Shown here one piece after another: positions 27,343 to 35,895 of a stretch of 64,000 nt of DNA (position 1 is its first letter; every line of letters starts with the position of its first letter). The stretch comes from Mycobacterium florentinum (GTDB lineage Bacteria; Actinomycetota; Actinomycetes; Mycobacteriales; Mycobacteriaceae): NCBI RefSeq assembly GCF_010730355.1, contig NZ_AP022576.1, positions 5,332,001 through 5,396,000 of the forward strand. Direction: 5' to 3'. Both the position numbers and the translations under genes were made by a program. A model generated the notes under the pieces. That model saw only the letters and a program-made list of their open reading frames with translations, was not told where the DNA came from and searched no databases.

Positions 27343-28164
27343 TCAGGACTGCCGCAGATCCCGCGGGCGTGACATTGCCTGCGGTGACAGCGCATAGATC
27401 CGTTGCGTGGGCCGGCCGGCCAGCACATAGGTCTGGGTATCGGCGAGGTGACGGCCCGCGATGCGCCGGGCACGGTCGACGTCACCCTCCGCAATGGTCT
27501 CGGCCAGCTTGATGTGCGTGTTGAGCACCGCACGCCGCTGGGTCAGCGAGGGATAGGTGCCGCGTGCCGCGCTCTCGTCGGCCCACTGCTTTTCGTGACT
27601 GCTCCACAGCGTTTCCAGGCTGCCGACCACTGCGATGATGGTGTGGTTTCCGCAGCCCTGGACGATGAGATCGTGGAACTGGCGGCCGATTTCGGTGAAC
27701 AGGCGCCCGTCGTCGAGGTGCTCGGCCATGGAATCGTTGACCTGCTTGAGCTCTGGCACCAGGGTGTCCGCCCGGTCCGGGCGCTGGGCCGCCAGCGCGG
27801 CGCAGGCGGGCTCAAGTTCCTGCAGCGCCATGCCCAGGTCGGCAACCTGAACGGACTCGCTCTGCAGCAACAGCCCCAGCATGTAGGCCGCGCTGGTCTT
27901 AGCCGGTGCGTGCACCACGGCGCCGCCGCGGTTACCGCGGCGCACCGAGACCAGGCCCTCGGTTTCCAGGATGCGCAGGGCTTCGCGCAGCGAGACCAGG
28001 CTGACGTTGAACTGTTCGACCAGCACTTCCTGGCGTGGCAGGAGATCGCCGTCGGCAAGCTCGCCGTCGATGATCTGGCGACGCAATTCGTCGGCTACGA
28101 TTTCGGCGATCCTCGGCGCCGACAACCGGCGACGGGCATCGGGCCCAATTCCCAGAGCGGGCAT
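27343..28164 (-). CDS. GntR-family transcriptional regulator (FadR/FCD type)
   Basis: A 273-residue regulator with an N-terminal winged helix (IVADELRRQIIDGELADGDL, then SLREALRILETEGLV) and a C-terminal FCD all-helical effector domain whose metal/ligand residues include GRQFHDLI and HIKLAE. The ATG at 28164 has GAGG six bases upstream and is preferred over GTG at 28203. FCD regulators usually sense organic acids or acyl compounds, and its place in the catabolic region makes it the best local candidate for controlling the recurrent AT-rich promoter motif. A dyad lies 65 bases upstream of its start. Confidence 0.88.
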   Translation of the reverse strand: MPALGIGPDARRRLSAPRIAEIVADELRRQIIDGELADGDLLPRQEVLVEQFNVSLVSLREALRILETEGLVSVRRGNRGGAVVHAPAKTSAAYMLGLLLQSESVQVADLGMALQELEPACAALAAQRPDRADTLVPELKQVNDSMAEHLDDGRLFTEIGRQFHDLIVQGCGNHTIIAVVGSLETLWSSHEKQWADESAARGTYPSLTQRRAVLNTHIKLAETIAEGDVDRARRIAGRHLADTQTYVLAGRPTQRIYALSPQAMSRPRDLRQS

Positions 28165-28228
28165 CCAATCCTCGCAGTCGCGGCAGGGAGAGCGTCGCGG
28201 CACCCGGTGCGCGTACTCAGCTGGCTTA

Positions 28229-28257
28229 GCTATTTTAGCAGTAATGATATAAATAGC
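28229..28257. promoter_or_regulatory. Inverted repeat in the GntR/CoA-transferase divergent promoter, site E
   Basis: Perfect seven-base arms GCTATTT and AAATAGC separated by 15 bases, in an AT-rich stretch between the GntR gene and the divergent CoA-transferase gene. The left half (TAGCA..AATGA) also resembles site C at 38481-38496. Candidate GntR autoregulatory operator. Confidence 0.45.
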
Positions 28258-28288
28258 ATCTCTGATCGCGTGTCGGTCGGAAGGGCGG

Positions 28289-30679
28289 ATGCAATTGAGC
28301 CAGGGGTCTGACGACCATCCGACACCGCTGCATGAGTTGCGTGTTGTCGAGATCAGCGACCGGATAGCTGGCAGCTACTGCGGCAAGTTGCTGGTCGACG
28401 TCGGGGCGCAGGTGCGCAAAATCGAACCGCCGCAAGGAGATTGGCTGCGGCGCTATTCCGCGTCCTGTTCGCCGGTGCCAGACGGCCAGGCGTCGCCGTT
28501 CTACAGCTACCTCAACGCCGGCAAGCAGAGCATGACTTTTGCGCCCGGCTCGCGGCGATTGCGGGCCGAGTTGGCGGGCGCCGACGTGATCATCCTCACC
28601 GCCGGCGCGGCGCGCGCCGCGGCGCTGGGCATCGATGTCGGCCGGCTGCTGGCGGATGCACCGCGGGCGGTCGTCGTCACGATCTCCGACTTCGGCTGGA
28701 CCGGACCGTATGCGGACCGCGCTGCCAGCGAATTCACCTTGCAGGCCTGGGCGGGCTCACCCGGTTTCCGCGGCGACCCGGCCGGCCCCCCGATCTCGAT
28801 CGGCGGCGACCTGGGGGAGTACATGGGCGGTGTGTTCGCCGCGTTCGGCGCGCTGGCCGTGCGCCGCCGCGTCGAGCACGGCGGTCCCGGTGAGCATCTC
28901 GATCTGTCCATGCTCGAGGCGATGACGTTGATGCAGAGCAGCGAGTGGCTGCATTCGCAGCTGCTGCGGGTGCCGCCGATCAGCCGCACCACCGAGGTCC
29001 CGTCGATCGAGCCGGCCAAGGACGGCTACGTCGGCATCACCATGGTCACCGGCCAGCAGTGGCTCGACTTCCTGGCGATGGTCGAGTGCCCGGCGCTCGA
29101 AGAGATTGAGCAACTGCGTTTTCAGATCGGGCGCTGGGGCTACCGCGACCTGATCCGCGGGCAGATCGGCCCGTGGCTTGCCGAACGGACCGTCGCGGAG
29201 GTCGTCGAGCTCGGCCAACTGTTCCGGCTGCCGATCGCTGCGCTCGGCAACGGCGCCACGATCCGCGAGGTGGAATACGCCACCGAACGCGGGGTATACC
29301 TGCCCAACCCCGCCGGCTTTCACCAGCCCCGCCCGCCGTGGCTGATGTCGGCGTGCGCGGCGCCTGCGGTCGGCGAGACCGCCGCCCCAGGCGCCGACAA
29401 CGACGAGTCGCCCTGGCGCGCAGTCGAATCCGAAGGTAAGCCGGCGCCACCGACCCGGCCGCTGGAGGGCGTGAGGATCGTCGACCTGACCGCGTTCTGG
29501 GCCGGGCCGGCGGCGACCCACCTGCTGGCGGCATTCGGCGCCGAGGTGATCAAGGTCGAGTCTATCCAGCGCCCCGACGGCATTCGGTACTCCGGCGGGA
29601 TGCGCAAAGACGTGGACGACTGGTGGGAGTACGGCTGGGTGTTCCACGCGATGAACACCAACAAGCGTTCGGTCACCTTGGATTTGGGCTGCGAGGAAGG
29701 CCGCCGCCTGTTCAAGAAACTGGCGGCCGGCGCCGACGTCGTGATCGAGAACTTCTCCCCGCGGGTGATGGATCAGTTCGGGCTCACCGCCGACGTGCTA
29801 CTCGAGGTCAATCCCAAACTCGTCGTTGCGCGAATGCCCGCGTTCGGCCTGGACGGCCCCTGGCGCGAACGAGTCGGATTCGCCCCCACCATGGAACAAC
29901 TCGCCGGCCTGGCCTGGGTGACCGGACTGCCGGATGCCCCGCCCGTGACGCCGCGCGGCGCCTGCGACCCGCTGGCCGGCGTGCACGCCGCCTTCGCCGT
30001 GCTGGCCGCGCTGAGCTTCACCGAACGCACCGGAACCGGTCAGCAGCTCGAGCTGCCGATGCTCGAAACGGTCCTGAACGCCACCGCGATACAGGCGATC
30101 GAATCCGAGGTATTCGGAAAGACATTGAGCCGCAATGGTAATCGTGGTTTCGGCGGATTGATCCAGAACCTCTACCGGTGTGCCGGCGAAGACGATTGGA
30201 TCGCGGTCACCGTGCGCGACGACCAGCAGTGGTCGGCCCTCGTCGAAGTGATGGGGCGACCGTCCTGGTGTGACGAGGGTCTGGCCACCGCCGACGGCCG
30301 GCGCGAGCGGGCCGACGACATCGACCAGCGGCTGCAGGAATGGTTCGGCGCGCAGCCACTGGAATCGACGGTCGAGCGGCTGGCAAGCGCGGGCGTGCCC
30401 GCCGCGCCGGTGGTTTCGCCGTCGCTGGTGACCGAGAACCCCCAACTGTGCGACCGGGGTTTCTTCGAGACGCTGCAACACGCGAGTATCGGGTCAGCCC
30501 GCTATCCATGCCCGCCGTTCGCATCGCTGTCCGGCCAGGATCGGTGGCTATTGCGCCCGCCGCCGCTGCTGGGCGAGCACAATGGAGAAGTACTGCGCGA
30601 TCGGTGCGGGCTGACCGACGAAGAACTGGCGAACCTCGCTGCCAGCGGGGTCATCGGAACCCGCCCCAAGGGCCTATAG
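28289..30679 (+). CDS. Fused tandem class III (CaiB/BaiF) CoA-transferase
   Basis: A 796-residue protein made of two CaiB/BaiF family III CoA-transferase domains in tandem (about 10-370 and 385-790); single-domain enzymes are about 400 residues. Each half begins with the family's Rossmann-like start (LRVVEISDRIAGSYCGKLL and VRIVDLTAFWAGPAATHLL) followed by the AEVIKVE-type strand. The acid forming the aspartyl-CoA intermediate is Asp205 in the first half (HLDLSMLE), while the second half has Glu588 (QLELPMLE). It moves CoA between acids without ATP and may activate the pathway substrate or recycle CoA. A GAGGAG motif follows before the ferredoxin gene, 12 bases downstream. Confidence 0.9.
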   Translation: MQLSQGSDDHPTPLHELRVVEISDRIAGSYCGKLLVDVGAQVRKIEPPQGDWLRRYSASCSPVPDGQASPFYSYLNAGKQSMTFAPGSRRLRAELAGADVIILTAGAARAAALGIDVGRLLADAPRAVVVTISDFGWTGPYADRAASEFTLQAWAGSPGFRGDPAGPPISIGGDLGEYMGGVFAAFGALAVRRRVEHGGPGEHLDLSMLEAMTLMQSSEWLHSQLLRVPPISRTTEVPSIEPAKDGYVGITMVTGQQWLDFLAMVECPALEEIEQLRFQIGRWGYRDLIRGQIGPWLAERTVAEVVELGQLFRLPIAALGNGATIREVEYATERGVYLPNPAGFHQPRPPWLMSACAAPAVGETAAPGADNDESPWRAVESEGKPAPPTRPLEGVRIVDLTAFWAGPAATHLLAAFGAEVIKVESIQRPDGIRYSGGMRKDVDDWWEYGWVFHAMNTNKRSVTLDLGCEEGRRLFKKLAAGADVVIENFSPRVMDQFGLTADVLLEVNPKLVVARMPAFGLDGPWRERVGFAPTMEQLAGLAWVTGLPDAPPVTPRGACDPLAGVHAAFAVLAALSFTERTGTGQQLELPMLETVLNATAIQAIESEVFGKTLSRNGNRGFGGLIQNLYRCAGEDDWIAVTVRDDQQWSALVEVMGRPSWCDEGLATADGRRERADDIDQRLQEWFGAQPLESTVERLASAGVPAAPVVSPSLVTENPQLCDRGFFETLQHASIGSARYPCPPFASLSGQDRWLLRPPPLLGEHNGEVLRDRCGLTDEELANLAASGVIGTRPKGL

Positions 30680-30691
30680 AGGAGGCAACTG

Positions 30692-30883
30692 ATGCGCGTG
30701 ACCGTCGACGAGACCTTGTGCGAAGCCCAAGGCTTCTGTGAATCACTCGCCCCGGACATCTTCGAACTCGGCGACGAGGACGTGGTGCAGATCGCGGACG
30801 GCGAGGTGGCGCCGGACCGGGAGATCGACGTCCGCGCCGCGGTGGACCAGTGCCCGAAGGCCGCACTGCGGTTGCAGGACTGA
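30692..30883 (+). CDS. [3Fe-4S]-type ferredoxin
   Basis: A 63-residue ferredoxin of the mycobacterial P450-partner type. Cluster ligands: Cys10 and Cys16 in LCEAQGFCESLAPDIF, and the late Cys of CPKAALRL. The fourth ligand position between the first two cysteines is not Cys, which implies a [3Fe-4S] cluster. A GGAGG precedes the ATG. It is the likely electron donor to the P450 at 31342-32580, which is encoded nearby on the other strand. Confidence 0.9.
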   Translation: MRVTVDETLCEAQGFCESLAPDIFELGDEDVVQIADGEVAPDREIDVRAAVDQCPKAALRLQD

Positions 30884-30915
30884 GGAACTGCGAGGCCTTC
30901 TTGTCATCGGGAGAC

Positions 30916-31341
30916 ATGGCGAAGTACGCCGCGATGGGGCCGTACTTCGAGCTAGTCGTCGGCGCCCTCGACGGTTTGGTCGACGGCACCGACTTTTTCG
31001 ATATCCACGCCGAGGATGCGGTGGTCGAGTTCGTCATCACCGTCCCGACGTATCCGAGGAAGATCGTCGGGCGCGAAGCGTTGGCCGAACTGTATGCCGA
31101 TTACGGGGATTCGATCGTCCAGACTCACAGCAGCGACGTGCACCGCTACTTCGACCCCGAGCGGTCCACGGTGATTCTCGAGTACACGATGCACGGCACC
31201 GTCGTGAAGACGGGCGCGCCCTACGTCAACCGATTCGTCTCCGTCATCACGATCAAGGGCCGAAAGATCGTGGGATGGCGCGATTACCTGGATCCGCTCG
31301 CGGTGTTCGCCGCGTTCGGCGAGGGGCCCGCCCCGTACTGA
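30916..31341 (+). CDS. NTF2/SnoaL-like protein
   Basis: A 141-residue protein of the cone-shaped NTF2/SnoaL fold: N-terminal helices, then curved sheet strands FFDIHAEDAVVEFVITVPTY, RSTVILEYTMHG and YVNRFVSVITIKGRKIVGWRDYLDP. Family members include isomerases, cyclases and hydratases, among them delta5-3-ketosteroid isomerase-like enzymes. The ATG at 30916 with GGGAG upstream is preferred over a frame extending to 30850 that overlaps the ferredoxin. Its stop abuts the convergent P450 stop with no gap. Confidence 0.8.
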   Translation: MAKYAAMGPYFELVVGALDGLVDGTDFFDIHAEDAVVEFVITVPTYPRKIVGREALAELYADYGDSIVQTHSSDVHRYFDPERSTVILEYTMHGTVVKTGAPYVNRFVSVITIKGRKIVGWRDYLDPLAVFAAFGEGPAPY

Positions 31342-32580
31342 TCAGCGTCGTGCGGTCAGCGAGATCGCCATCTCGTCATAGATCGACATGTTGGTGGTCA
31401 GGTTCGGATACGACACCGTGGCGGGCCCGATTTCAAAGCGATCGCAGCGCAGCAGTAGCTCGTCGAGCACCGCGCGCAGCTCGGCGCGCGCCAGCATCGC
31501 GCCCAGGCAGTGGTGTGGCCCGCCCCCGCCGAAAGCGACGTGCGGGTTGGGTTGCCTGCCGATGTCAAAGGTGAACGGGGACTCGAACACTTCCTCGTCG
31601 CGGTTTGCCGAACGCAGCATCGACACCACCCGGTCGCCCGCGGGGATGTGCTGGCCGTCCATCTCCACGTCGACCTTCGCGGTGCGGGTCCAGTACGCCA
31701 CCGGTGACGCCCAGCGCAGCACCTCCTCGACGGCGCTGGGGCGCAGCGCTTCCTGCTCGCGATAGCGCTCGATCTGCTCCGGGTTGGCGACGAACGCCTG
31801 CAGTCCCATGGCCAGAGCGTTTTTGGTGGTGTCACTGCCGGCGAATGCCAGCACGAAGAAGAAGAACTCCAGCTCGTTTTCGGGCAGGCTGAACTGCTCG
31901 CCGTCGTCACCGGTGATCACCGCGGATGCCAGCGTGCTCCAGATGTCGTCGGTGGGGTTGCCCCGCTTTTCGGCGGTGAGCTCCATCGCGTACCCGAAGA
32001 CCGAGGCGAAGAGCTCGAGTTCCGCCTGCCCGCTCGGGCCCGCCTCGGGCGCCATTGCCTTGAGGATGCGGTCGAAGATGTCGAAGATTCGCGGCCGGTC
32101 CTCCTCGGGGATGCCGATGATGTCGCCTATCACCGTCATCGGCAACGCGTCCGCGACGTCCTCGATCCAGTCGCCACCACCCTTGGCGAGCAGGCGGTCG
32201 ATCATCTGCGCCGCCCGCGCCCGAATGCCGTCCTCCAGCTTGGCGATCGCCCGCGGATTGAAGGCGTTGGAGATGAGTTTGCGGCGCTTGTTCAGGTCCG
32301 GCGGGTCCAGCGTGATGATGGTCGGGTACGACGAGAACATGGCGACCGGCTGGATCAATGGGCCGCCGCCCGCTGTGAACGACTCGGTGTCGCGGTGCAG
32401 GCGGACCGCGTGCCGGTGTTTGGTCGCCACCCAGAAATCTCGGCGCACGGTCTGGGCCACGCCGGGCGTCAGGCCGTGCCGGAAAAGCCGTCTGGTGTGC
32501 CGCAATTCGGCGAACAACTCGTCCGGAAAACCGTTACGCCACAAGGCGAAATCGGATAGGTCCACTGCAGCAGCAGTCAT
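31342..32580 (-). CDS. Cytochrome P450
   Basis: A 412-residue cytosolic P450. I-helix oxygen-activation motif AFAGSDTTKNAL, K-helix EEVLR (ExxR), and heme loop FGGGGPHHCLGAMLA with axial Cys358. The heme loop and general length resemble the mycobacterial steroid/terpenoid-type CYP125/CYP142-like enzymes, but subfamily assignment needs alignment. The ATG at 32580 has GGAG seven bases upstream; an in-frame start at 32640 adds an unconserved Arg-rich stretch. Divergent from the Rieske oxygenase across an AT-rich promoter. Likely hydroxylates the pathway substrate using the ferredoxin at 30692. Confidence 0.92.
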   Translation of the reverse strand: MTAAAVDLSDFALWRNGFPDELFAELRHTRRLFRHGLTPGVAQTVRRDFWVATKHRHAVRLHRDTESFTAGGGPLIQPVAMFSSYPTIITLDPPDLNKRRKLISNAFNPRAIAKLEDGIRARAAQMIDRLLAKGGGDWIEDVADALPMTVIGDIIGIPEEDRPRIFDIFDRILKAMAPEAGPSGQAELELFASVFGYAMELTAEKRGNPTDDIWSTLASAVITGDDGEQFSLPENELEFFFFVLAFAGSDTTKNALAMGLQAFVANPEQIERYREQEALRPSAVEEVLRWASPVAYWTRTAKVDVEMDGQHIPAGDRVVSMLRSANRDEEVFESPFTFDIGRQPNPHVAFGGGGPHHCLGAMLARAELRAVLDELLLRCDRFEIGPATVSYPNLTTNMSIYDEMAISLTARR

Positions 32581-32644
32581 GCGCAACTCCGCTCGCTCTG
32601 GCAACACGCGGCGACCCGCTGGCGCCGCGTTGACGTTCAATGCT

Positions 32645-32660
32645 TAAAATAGTAAAAATA
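32645..32660. promoter_or_regulatory. Shared AT-rich promoter motif, site B
   Basis: TAAAATAGTAAAAATA between the divergent P450 and Rieske genes. It is the same pattern as site A (TAAmATArTAAArATA), with the two differing at only four of 16 positions. Confidence 0.45.
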
Positions 32661-32723
32661 GACTTTAGTCGTCGAAACGCGGTGAGGTAAGAGCGGCCCG
32701 GCCGCGTGGGAAACGGAGTTCTC

Positions 32724-33833
32724 GTGACGAATACGATTCCAGAGTCAGACCCGTCGGAACGTGAGTTCGGACCCTCTGGCATTGCGCTGTCCACCTATCG
32801 GTACCCGACCGGGTGGTTCATTGTTGCCTTCGCCAGCGACGTGAAGCCCGGCGACGTCAAGCGACTGCACTACTTCGGTGAGGAGCTGGTGCTGTTCCGC
32901 ACCGCTTCCGGCAAGGTCAGCGTGCTGGACGCGTACTGCCAGCACCTCGGCGCCAACATGGGCGTCGGCGGGACCGTCGAAGACGAGAACATCGTCTGTC
33001 CCTGGCACGGCTGGCAATGGCGCGGCGACGGCAGCAACGCGCTGATCCCGTACAGCAAGATCGGCTGCAAGAACAATGTTCGAATCCGGACCTACCCGAC
33101 CATCCAGTGGTACGGCTTCATCCTGGTCTGGCACGAACGCCACGGCCGGGCGCCGTACTGGCAGCCGCCCGCGCTGCCCGAACTGGAGACCGGCGAGTAC
33201 TACCCGCTGCACCCGCACAGCCGGATGCTCAACCGGGTCAAGGTGCACGCGCAGATGATCATCGAGAATGCGGCCGACCCCTATCACGTGCAGTACGTGC
33301 ACAAGGCCGCCAATCCCGCCAACACCGCCTCGTTCGAGGTGGCCGGCTATCACCTGCATGCCACCGTCAACGCCCACTTCGGTGGGGGCCGGGCCAAGAC
33401 GTGGCTGACCCCCAACGGGCCGGTCGACGCCAAGATCATCTACGACAACTACTCGTTGGGGCTGGGGCTCGTCCGGTTCCCGAGTGACTTGGTGGCCACC
33501 ATCGAGGTCACCGGGCAGACGCCGGTCGACGAGCACTACACCGACTACTTCTACACGCAGGCTTCCGTCCGCGAGCCCGGCGACAGCGGTGACAAGCCGA
33601 CCGGCCGCGCCGCGAAATTCCTGGCGCTGCAGCAAGAAGTCATCAAACAGGACTTCTTCACCTGGGAGAACATGAAGTACCTGGAGAAGCCGAACCTGGC
33701 TCCCGAAGAGGCACACGACTACGCGGCCCTGCGCCGCTGGGCGCACCGCTTCTACCCGGGCACGGAGCCCTCACCGAGCGACTTCGGATACACCGCCGGA
33801 GGCGAACCCGACCCGGCGGCCGCGAAAGCCTAA
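32724..33833 (+). CDS. Rieske non-heme iron oxygenase, KshA-like
   Basis: A 369-residue oxygenase. Rieske cluster ligands C72-x-H74 (YCQHLG) and C92-x2-H95 (CPWHGW). Mononuclear iron site D-x2-H-x4-H in NAADPYHVQYVH. Its length and the sequence YCxHLGANMGVGG...CPWHGWxW, with one chain carrying both centres, match the 3-ketosteroid 9alpha-hydroxylase oxygenase (KshA) group. The GTG at 32724 is preferred over GTG at 32706 because ACGGAG is correctly spaced. A reductase (KshB type) is not in the window. Its stop and the start of the following ligase overlap as TAATG, so the two are coupled. Confidence 0.88.
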   Translation: MTNTIPESDPSEREFGPSGIALSTYRYPTGWFIVAFASDVKPGDVKRLHYFGEELVLFRTASGKVSVLDAYCQHLGANMGVGGTVEDENIVCPWHGWQWRGDGSNALIPYSKIGCKNNVRIRTYPTIQWYGFILVWHERHGRAPYWQPPALPELETGEYYPLHPHSRMLNRVKVHAQMIIENAADPYHVQYVHKAANPANTASFEVAGYHLHATVNAHFGGGRAKTWLTPNGPVDAKIIYDNYSLGLGLVRFPSDLVATIEVTGQTPVDEHYTDYFYTQASVREPGDSGDKPTGRAAKFLALQQEVIKQDFFTWENMKYLEKPNLAPEEAHDYAALRRWAHRFYPGTEPSPSDFGYTAGGEPDPAAAKA

Positions 33834-35395
33834 TGCCTTTGGGGCCCGCCGATTTCGGCGTCGATCGCTTCACCGTCCCGGCCGTGCTGGATCGCCGGGC
33901 CCAGCAGCACCCCGATCGCGTGATGATGTCGATCGCCGGTACCGAGGTCACGTTCGAGCAGATGCGGCGGCGCTCCCGCGCGGCGGCCGAGCTGCTGCGC
34001 GAATTGGGGGTGGGCCGCGGCGACGGGGTGGCACTGTTCACCGGCACCTGCCCGGAATGGGTGTACTTCTGGCTGGGCGCGGCCCGCATCGGCGCGGTGA
34101 GCGGGGCGGTCAACGCCGCCAACAAGGGGGACTTCCTGAAGCACACCCTGCAGTTGTCGCGGGCCAAGGTGATTCTCACCGACGCCGAGCGCCGGGCCCG
34201 CGTCGACGAGGTCGCCGACCGGCTGGACACGGTGACCGACATTGTGGTGCAAGATGATTCGCTGAGCCACGCGCTTACGCGCGCAGCCAGCTGTATCGAC
34301 GATCCCGGGGAGCCCGACGAGGTGGGAGCGCTGTTCTACACGTCGGGCACCACCGGACCGTCCAAAGCCGTTGCCACGACCTGGAATTACCTGTTCTCGG
34401 TCGCCGCGACCGTTGCGTCGTCCTGGGAGTTGCGGTCGGGGGAGGCGCTGTGGACGGCGATGCCGTTGTTCCACCTGAGCGCCGCACCGAGCGTGCTGGT
34501 CCCGATGCTGACCGGCGCAACGACCGTGCTGGCGCAGTCTTTTCACCCCGGCCAGGTGTGGGACGACATCCGCGCTCATGGCGCCGTCGGCTTTGCCGGA
34601 GCCGGCGCGATGGTGTCGATGCTGTACAACCTGCCCGCCGATCCGCGTGACGCGCAGCTGCCGTTGCGGTTCATCTCCGCCGCACCGATCGACGCGAGCT
34701 CCTATCACGACATCGAAAAGCGTTACGGCTGCCGCATTGTCACGATGTACGGGATGACCGAGGCCTTCCCGATCGCGGTCAAGGGCGTGGCCGACGAGGG
34801 CGTCCCCGGCACGTCGGGCCGGCCCAATCCCAACTTCGACGTGCGCATCGTCGACGACGACGGCAACCCGCTGCCCGTCGGCACCGTCGGCGAGATCGCC
34901 TGCCGGCCCAGGTACCCGCACGTGATGAGCGAGGGCTATGTCGGCCGCGACGCCCAGGTGGACCCGCACCCGGAATGGTTTCGCACCGGAGATCTGGGCC
35001 GGCTCGACGCCGATCAGAACCTGACGTATCTGGACCGGATCAAGGATTCGCTACGCAGGCGTGGGGAGAACATCTCCTCGGCCGAAGTGGAACGCGTCGT
35101 CATGGGCCATCCGGCGGTGGCCGAAGCCGCGGCGATCGGGGTGCCCAGCGAATTGGGGGAGGACGACATCCTGCTCGTGGTCGCGCTGCGCCCGGACGCC
35201 GTGCTGGATTGCGCCGAGCTGCTCGACTTCTGCGCCGGCCGGATGCCGTACTTCTGCGTGCCCCGATACGTCGACCAGGTCAACGAACTCCCGAAGAACG
35301 TTATCGGACGGGTGCGTAAAGATTTGCTGCGATCCAAGGGTTTGAGTTCTGAGGTCTGGGATCGGGAAGAATACGGATATATTGTTAAGCGGTAA
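33833..35395 (+). CDS. Acyl-CoA synthetase (AMP-binding ligase, CaiC/FadD17-like)
   Basis: A 520-residue ANL ligase with P-loop FYTSGTTGPSKAV, A5 motif TMYGMTEAFP and hinge TGDLGRLDADQNLTYLDRIKD. In the A10 loop the residues read NVIGRVRKDLLR, so the usual catalytic Lys (GK or EK) appears to be Arg, which may reduce the adenylation half-reaction or shift the role to a neighbouring Lys. Start ATG overlaps the Rieske stop. It probably makes a CoA thioester of an oxidised intermediate. Less likely: a ligase acting only in thioester formation. Confidence 0.88.
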   Translation: MPLGPADFGVDRFTVPAVLDRRAQQHPDRVMMSIAGTEVTFEQMRRRSRAAAELLRELGVGRGDGVALFTGTCPEWVYFWLGAARIGAVSGAVNAANKGDFLKHTLQLSRAKVILTDAERRARVDEVADRLDTVTDIVVQDDSLSHALTRAASCIDDPGEPDEVGALFYTSGTTGPSKAVATTWNYLFSVAATVASSWELRSGEALWTAMPLFHLSAAPSVLVPMLTGATTVLAQSFHPGQVWDDIRAHGAVGFAGAGAMVSMLYNLPADPRDAQLPLRFISAAPIDASSYHDIEKRYGCRIVTMYGMTEAFPIAVKGVADEGVPGTSGRPNPNFDVRIVDDDGNPLPVGTVGEIACRPRYPHVMSEGYVGRDAQVDPHPEWFRTGDLGRLDADQNLTYLDRIKDSLRRRGENISSAEVERVVMGHPAVAEAAAIGVPSELGEDDILLVVALRPDAVLDCAELLDFCAGRMPYFCVPRYVDQVNELPKNVIGRVRKDLLRSKGLSSEVWDREEYGYIVKR

Positions 35396-35456
35396 GTAAA
35401 GTCGATGTTACGTAGTTCTTTTCTTTTTTCCTTCGGGGAGAGGCTGGCGAGTAGAA

Positions 35457-35882
35457 ATGACGTTGTCCTACCAGCAGGAACAGTTCCTGCAAGCTGCGAC
35501 CGGCCGCGATGCGATCTTGAATTTGAACGCCCGGCACAATCGTGCTTACTCCGACGGCGACCGCGATAGCTGGATCGCGACGTTCCGCCATTCCGGTGCC
35601 AGCTTTGTTCGCGACGGTGAACTCTTCGCCGATCTGCGTTTGGCGTTCGACGGCGGCGAAGGGCAACGCTTGGTGACCATCGATCACGAGATCGCCGTCG
35701 AGGGTGTCCACGCGATGCAGCGTTGTGTCGCCGTGCTTTTCTCCGCCGCCTTCGGGGACACCGCGCTGCGCGCCACCGGAACCTACCGGGATGAGCTGAT
35801 CTACGAGCGCGGTGGCTGGTACTACACGTCGCGCAATCTCTCCTGGGATGTGGTGCCGAGCCGGCACCCGCTTGTCATGTAA
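35457..35882 (+). CDS. SnoaL/NTF2-like protein
   Basis: A 141-residue SnoaL_4-type protein: helix-rich start (RDAILNLNARHNRAYSDGD), then sheet strands ending WYYTSRNLSWDVV. The pattern N-x-x-H-N-R-A-x-S-x-G-D is common in this family, where a conserved Asp or His is often catalytic. It lies 61 bases after the ligase gene on the same strand, beyond a pyrimidine-rich stretch (TTCTTTTCTTTTTTCC) at 35416-35431 that may slow or end transcription. Function unknown: isomerase, hydratase or binding protein. Confidence 0.8.
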   Translation: MTLSYQQEQFLQAATGRDAILNLNARHNRAYSDGDRDSWIATFRHSGASFVRDGELFADLRLAFDGGEGQRLVTIDHEIAVEGVHAMQRCVAVLFSAAFGDTALRATGTYRDELIYERGGWYYTSRNLSWDVVPSRHPLVM

Positions 35883-35895
35883 GCGGCACCGCTTC

